From: Acidovorax sp. MR-S7
GTDB lineage: Bacteria > Pseudomonadota > Gammaproteobacteria > Burkholderiales > Burkholderiaceae_C
DNA: 64,000 bases
Direction: 5' to 3'
Assembly (NCBI RefSeq): GCF_000400995.2
Contig: NZ_DF238950.1
Coordinates: 136,100 to 200,099 of the forward strand
Numbering within the stretch: the stretch's first letter is position 1; every line of letters begins with the position of its first letter. This document shows positions 61,043 through 64,000 of the stretch, in pieces. Both the position numbers and the translations under genes were made by a program. Below the pieces are notes generated by a model, which had not been told where the DNA came from, did not search any database, and saw only the letters and a program-made list of their open reading frames with translations.

Positions 61043-61501
61043 TTAATCCGCCGCACCCTGCGGCGGCAGAGAAAGCACCCACTCCGCCATCTGCAGCGCC
61101 TGCTGCTGCGTGAGCTGCGGGTGGCGGGGCATGACCGCTCGACCCCATTCGCCCGCGCCGCCCTCACGGATCTTGCGCGCGATGTATTCGGGCGCATCTG
61201 CGCGCCCCCGGTAGCGGTCGGCAAGCTGCTGGAACGCCGGGCCTACGTACTGGCGCGCGAAGCCGTGGCAGCGCATGCAGCCGCTGCCTTCCACGAGCGC
61301 CTTGCCGGCCGCGAGGGCCGGGCTGGCCTGCGCCACGGCGGCGGGTGCGGAGCGCATGACGCGCCAGCCGATATTGAGCACGCCGAGCACGGCCAGCACC
61401 ATGAATACCACGATGGCCCAGGCCAGCCAGCGGGGTTTGGGGGGCAGTGTGGGCTCGTCGTCCGGCATGAGGGCAAAGCGCGGATTATCCGGCTTGCCCA
61501 T
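61043..61501 (-). CDS. Membrane-anchored c-type cytochrome
   Basis: This is a 152-residue protein with an N-terminal membrane helix (about 26-46) facing the periplasm. The cytochrome c fold has a haem site GCMRCHGFARQYVGPAF (Cys-X-X-Cys-His) and a Met ligand in VMPRHPQLT. A final helix QALQMAEWVLSLPP completes the fold. It resembles cytochrome c551/c552-type carriers. It needs the Ccm proteins encoded elsewhere in the window. Its partner is unknown. Confidence 0.9.
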   Translation of the reverse strand: MGKPDNPRFALMPDDEPTLPPKPRWLAWAIVVFMVLAVLGVLNIGWRVMRSAPAAVAQASPALAAGKALVEGSGCMRCHGFARQYVGPAFQQLADRYRGRADAPEYIARKIREGGAGEWGRAVMPRHPQLTQQQALQMAEWVLSLPPQGAAD

Positions 61502-61516
61502 TGCGTCGAAACGCGC

Positions 61517-61918
61517 TCAATCCGTCATCGCGATCGCCTCGACCTCCAGCAGCAGGTCGGGCCGGGCCAGCGACGCCACGCCGACCATGGTGCTGGCGCA
61601 GGGGTGTTCCGCCGGCAGGAAGGGCTGGCGCGCGCGCCGCACGACCGCGGCTTTCTCCGGATCCAGGTCGCGCACGAAGAGGGTGGTCTTGACCAGGTCG
61701 TCCATGGTGGCGCCGCGGCTGGCCAGCGCGGCCTGGATGTTGGCGTACACCTGCCGTGTCTGCGCGTGCAGGTCGCCCGCGCCCACGACACTGCCGCTGG
61801 CGTCGTAGGCCACCTGCCCCGAGACGATCAGCGTGCGGCGCGCGCGCGTTTCGGCCACATGGCTGAAGCCGTTGGGGGTGGCGAGGCCCGGCGGGTTGTG
61901 GAACGTGTTCATGTGCAT
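61517..61918 (-). CDS. RidA-family enamine/imine deaminase
   Basis: This is a 133-residue protein of the YjgF/YER057c/UK114 family. The visible patterns are HVAETRARRTLIVSGQVAYDASG, QTRQVYANIQAALASRGATMDDLVKTTLFVRDL, and a late ARPDLLLEVEAIA strand. The family removes reactive enamines from PLP enzymes. The usual substrate-binding Arg position is present within STMVGV...ARPDLL. It lies 6 bp after a binding-protein gene, so it may belong to the same small operon. Confidence 0.88.
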   Translation of the reverse strand: MHMNTFHNPPGLATPNGFSHVAETRARRTLIVSGQVAYDASGSVVGAGDLHAQTRQVYANIQAALASRGATMDDLVKTTLFVRDLDPEKAAVVRRARQPFLPAEHPCASTMVGVASLARPDLLLEVEAIAMTD

Positions 61919-61924
61919 GGCTCC

Positions 61925-62884
61925 TTACTTGTTCTCGCGCAGGCCCAGGCGCTCCACCAGGGCGCGCTCGGCGGCGAAGCTCTCGCGCGCGAAGCGGGTG
62001 TAGTCGGCGCTGCTCATGTAGATCAGCGGCTGGTCGTAGCGGGCCAGCACGGCGAGGTGCTCGGGGTCCTGCATCGCCTTGTGGAAGGCGTCGTGCAGCG
62101 TGGCGGCGGTGCGCGGATCCATGCCGGCCGGGGCGCCGATGCCGTAGGGCGCGCTGGAGACGAGGCCGTAGCCCAGCTCCTTGAGCGTGGGCACCTGCGG
62201 CCAGCGTGCGGTGCGCTCTGCGCCCCAGGTGGCCAGCAGGCGCAGCTGGCCGCTGTCGACATAGGGGGCCCAGCCCGTGGCCTCGGAGGCCGACATCACG
62301 TGCCCGCCCAGCAGCGCCTGCAGGTTGTCCGCCGTGCCCTTGAAAGGCACATGGCGCAATCGCACCCCGGCCGCCGAGGCGAGCTGCTCGGTATTCAGGT
62401 GCGGCGTGCCGCCCACGCCGGCCGTGCCGTAGGTGATCTCGTCGGGACGCTTGCGGGCGTCGTCGAGGTACTCCTTGAGCGTCTTCCAGGGCGCGTCGGC
62501 GCGCACCACGAGCCCGTAGGTGTAGCCGGAGACGCCGATCAGGTAGGTGACGTCGCGCAGCGGGTCCCAGCCCACCTTCTGCATGTGCGGCACGCGGAAC
62601 ACGCCCATGGGGATCTGGGCGAGCGTGTAGCCGTCGGGCCTGGCCTGGGCCAGCGCCACGACGCCCAGCGTGCCGGCCGCGCCGGGCCGGTTCTCGACCA
62701 CGATGGGCTGGCCGAGGTGCCGCGCCGCGATGCTGGCCAGCACCCGCAGGGACACGTCGGTGGAACCGCCGGCGGGCCAGGGCACGATCAGGCGCACGGG
62801 CCGGTCGGGAAAGGTCTGTGCAAACGACAGGCAGGCGGACAGGCCCAGGGCCAGTCCCGCCATCCAGCGGAAGAATCGGGGCAT
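61925..62884 (-). CDS. Bug-family tripartite tricarboxylate transporter binding protein
   Basis: This is a 319-residue periplasmic binding protein with signal peptide (about 1-23, ending SFAQ) and the Bug pattern FPDRPVRLIVPWPAGGSTDVSLR, VVENRPGAAGTLGVVALAQARPDGYTL and VPTLKELGYG. Bug proteins are greatly expanded in beta-proteobacteria and serve TctAB-type permeases or stand alone. No TctA or TctB permease is in the window. ATG at 62884 removes a spurious extension that overlies the upstream gene. Confidence 0.93.
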   Translation of the reverse strand: MPRFFRWMAGLALGLSACLSFAQTFPDRPVRLIVPWPAGGSTDVSLRVLASIAARHLGQPIVVENRPGAAGTLGVVALAQARPDGYTLAQIPMGVFRVPHMQKVGWDPLRDVTYLIGVSGYTYGLVVRADAPWKTLKEYLDDARKRPDEITYGTAGVGGTPHLNTEQLASAAGVRLRHVPFKGTADNLQALLGGHVMSASEATGWAPYVDSGQLRLLATWGAERTARWPQVPTLKELGYGLVSSAPYGIGAPAGMDPRTAATLHDAFHKAMQDPEHLAVLARYDQPLIYMSSADYTRFARESFAAERALVERLGLRENK

Positions 62885-62945
62885 TTCGGACTCCGGCAAG
62901 GTGGGTGGAGAGCCGGATGCTAGGCAGCGCCCCGCGGGCCGTCTG

Positions 62946-63614
62946 TTAGCCAGTTGACACAGCCGCGCGCAGCCGCGCCACGTCGGGCACGGCGATGCGC
63001 AGCCGGGACGGCACGAGCAGGCCGCGCTGCGCCAGGTCACCCATGGCCTGGGCGACCCACGGCCGGCTCGCGCCGGTCATTCCCGCAAGCGTTTCCTGGC
63101 TGATGCCTTCGATGACGGCGGCGGCCGCGCCCCCGTGGCGCGCCTCGGGCAGCTCGGCCAACATGACCAGCGCGTCCACGAGGCGCTGCGGCGCGGAGGC
63201 GCTGGCCAGGCGCAGCGCGCGCTGGATGCTGGAAGCCGCCATGCGCGCCAGCAGCCGCATGAGGCCCCAGCCCAGGTCGGGGTGATCGAGCACCAGCCGG
63301 TGCAGCCGCTCCTCCTGCAAGACCAGCAGCTCGGCGGCATCGAGGGTCTGCGCGGACAGCACCTTGCCGCCCTGCTCCATCGCGCCCAGCAGCCCCATCA
63401 CGCTGCCGCGCGACCAGACGCCCGTCGTGATCTCCTGCCCGTCGGCCGCGATGGCGAAGGTGCGCACCCGGCCGGCACGCACGAGGAAGATGCGGTCATC
63501 GGACTGGCCCGCGTCGAACAGCCGCGTGCCCGCGGGCATGCGCGCGACGCGCCCGCAGCGCTCCAGCGCCGCATGGTGCTGCGCCGCGAGGGCGAGGCCG
63601 TCGTCGAAGGCCAT
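62946..63614 (-). CDS. Crp/Fnr-family transcriptional regulator
   Basis: This is a 222-residue protein with a cyclic-nucleotide-binding fold ([25 protein letters not shown]) and a C-terminal helix-turn-helix (about 165-200: [33 protein letters not shown]). The N-terminus has no cysteine cluster, so it is not an oxygen-sensing FNR and should not be the regulator of the nap FNR site. It precedes the Bug binding protein by 61 bp and may control it. Confidence 0.9.
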   Translation of the reverse strand: MAFDDGLALAAQHHAALERCGRVARMPAGTRLFDAGQSDDRIFLVRAGRVRTFAIAADGQEITTGVWSRGSVMGLLGAMEQGGKVLSAQTLDAAELLVLQEERLHRLVLDHPDLGWGLMRLLARMAASSIQRALRLASASAPQRLVDALVMLAELPEARHGGAAAAVIEGISQETLAGMTGASRPWVAQAMGDLAQRGLLVPSRLRIAVPDVARLRAAVSTG

Positions 63615-63638
63615 GGCCAGGCCGGTGCCCGGGCGGTG

Positions 63639-64000
63639 TCAGTGGCGGAAGTGCCGCACGCCCGTGAAGACCATGGCCACGCCGCGCTCGTTGGCCGCGT
63701 CGATGACCTCCTGGTCGCGCATCGAGCCGCCGGGCTGGGCCACGCAGGTCGCGCCCGCGTCCACCACCACGTCCAGCCCATCGCGGAACGGGAAGAAGGC
63801 GTCGCTGGCGACCACGGTGTTCTTCAGGCTCAGGCCTGCGGCCTCGGCCTTGATGCTGGCGATGCGGGCGGAGTCCAGGCGGCTCATCTGGCCCGCGCCC
63901 ACGCCCATGGTCATGCCGCCCTTGACGAACACGATGGCGTTGCTCTTGACGTACTTGGCCACCTTCCAGGCGAACAGCAGGTCCTGCATCTCTTCCTGCG
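63639..64000 (-). CDS. purH: Bifunctional purine biosynthesis protein PurH, C-terminal part (start outside window)
   Basis: The reading frame is open at the window edge, so only the last 120 or so residues are present. They are the conserved end of the AICAR transformylase domain: [42 protein letters not shown] and the terminal TGVRHFRH. PurH makes the last two steps of IMP synthesis. Confidence 0.95.
   Translation of the reverse strand, partial: QEEMQDLLFAWKVAKYVKSNAIVFVKGGMTMGVGAGQMSRLDSARIASIKAEAAGLSLKNTVVASDAFFPFRDGLDVVVDAGATCVAQPGGSMRDQEVIDAANERGVAMVFTGVRHFRH

Noticed and set aside
62946-63614. Treating this Crp-family gene as the FNR that acts on the nap promoter
   Set aside because: It lacks the N-terminal cysteine cluster of oxygen-sensing FNR proteins and lies nearly 50 kb away beside unrelated genes.
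1-64000. CRISPR array, prophage or insertion sequence
   Set aside because: I found no regularly spaced direct repeats, no phage structural or integrase genes, and no transposase. The only repeats are short dispersed hairpins.

Overview
The window is about 64 kb of very GC-rich DNA, densely coding, with most genes on the minus strand and many ATGA or TGATG stop/start overlaps. Several things point to a beta-proteobacterium of the Burkholderiales, most likely a Comamonadaceae such as Acidovorax, Alicycliphilus or Diaphorobacter: a Bug-type tripartite tricarboxylate binding protein, a PilGHIJ-ChpA pilus chemosensory system next to rubredoxin, napEDABC joined to a complete ccm set, and a dispersed AGCGCTT hairpin repeat in the intergenic gaps. 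That placement is inferred from gene content; there is no rRNA in the window.

Layout. 1-3.4 kb: the end of tamB, then tRNA-Arg(CCT). 3.5-14.6 kb: one continuous minus-strand block, napEDABC-ccmABCDEFGHI, encoding periplasmic nitrate reductase and the whole cytochrome c maturation pathway. A sigma70-like promoter with an exact FNR half-site palindrome lies in front of it. 14.6-20 kb: a glycine-zipper protein, then degP, a response regulator, a sensor kinase and a cardiolipin synthase in one apparent operon. 20.1-22 kb: a Roadblock-like small protein with an ABC ATPase fused to a dual-specificity phosphatase. 22.2-25.4 kb: arsC and a Fur-controlled divergent ferric-iron ABC transporter pair. 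25.4-31.5 kb: a Yip1 membrane protein, an acyltransferase, and the pyrC'-pyrB-pyrR-ruvX-yqgE cluster, in which pyrC' has lost its zinc ligands. 31.5-41.4 kb: chpA, pilJ, pilI, pilH, pilG and rubredoxin. 41.5-43.7 kb: thiD and hemL on the plus strand.

43.8-61 kb is accessory and the most unusual part. It contains an ABC exporter whose permease is fused to a large periplasmic domain, a free-standing paralogue of that domain, a multicopper oxidase, a methyltransferase, a TonB receptor whose signal peptide is broken at a G7 tract, and an AraC regulator. Next to it is a siderophore-uptake unit: a small unknown protein, an MFS permease, an STN-type TonB receptor, and a single-polypeptide ECF sigma/FecR fusion under a good Fur box. 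61-64 kb carries a cytochrome c, RidA, a Bug binding protein, a Crp-family regulator and the C-terminus of purH.

The nitrate reductase and Ccm genes together support anaerobic nitrate respiration or redox balancing. The pil/chp genes serve twitching or surface sensing. The two TonB units serve metal acquisition. The best candidates for undescribed biology are the ABC-phosphatase/Roadblock pair and the permease-fusion, paralogue, oxidase and TonB cluster.
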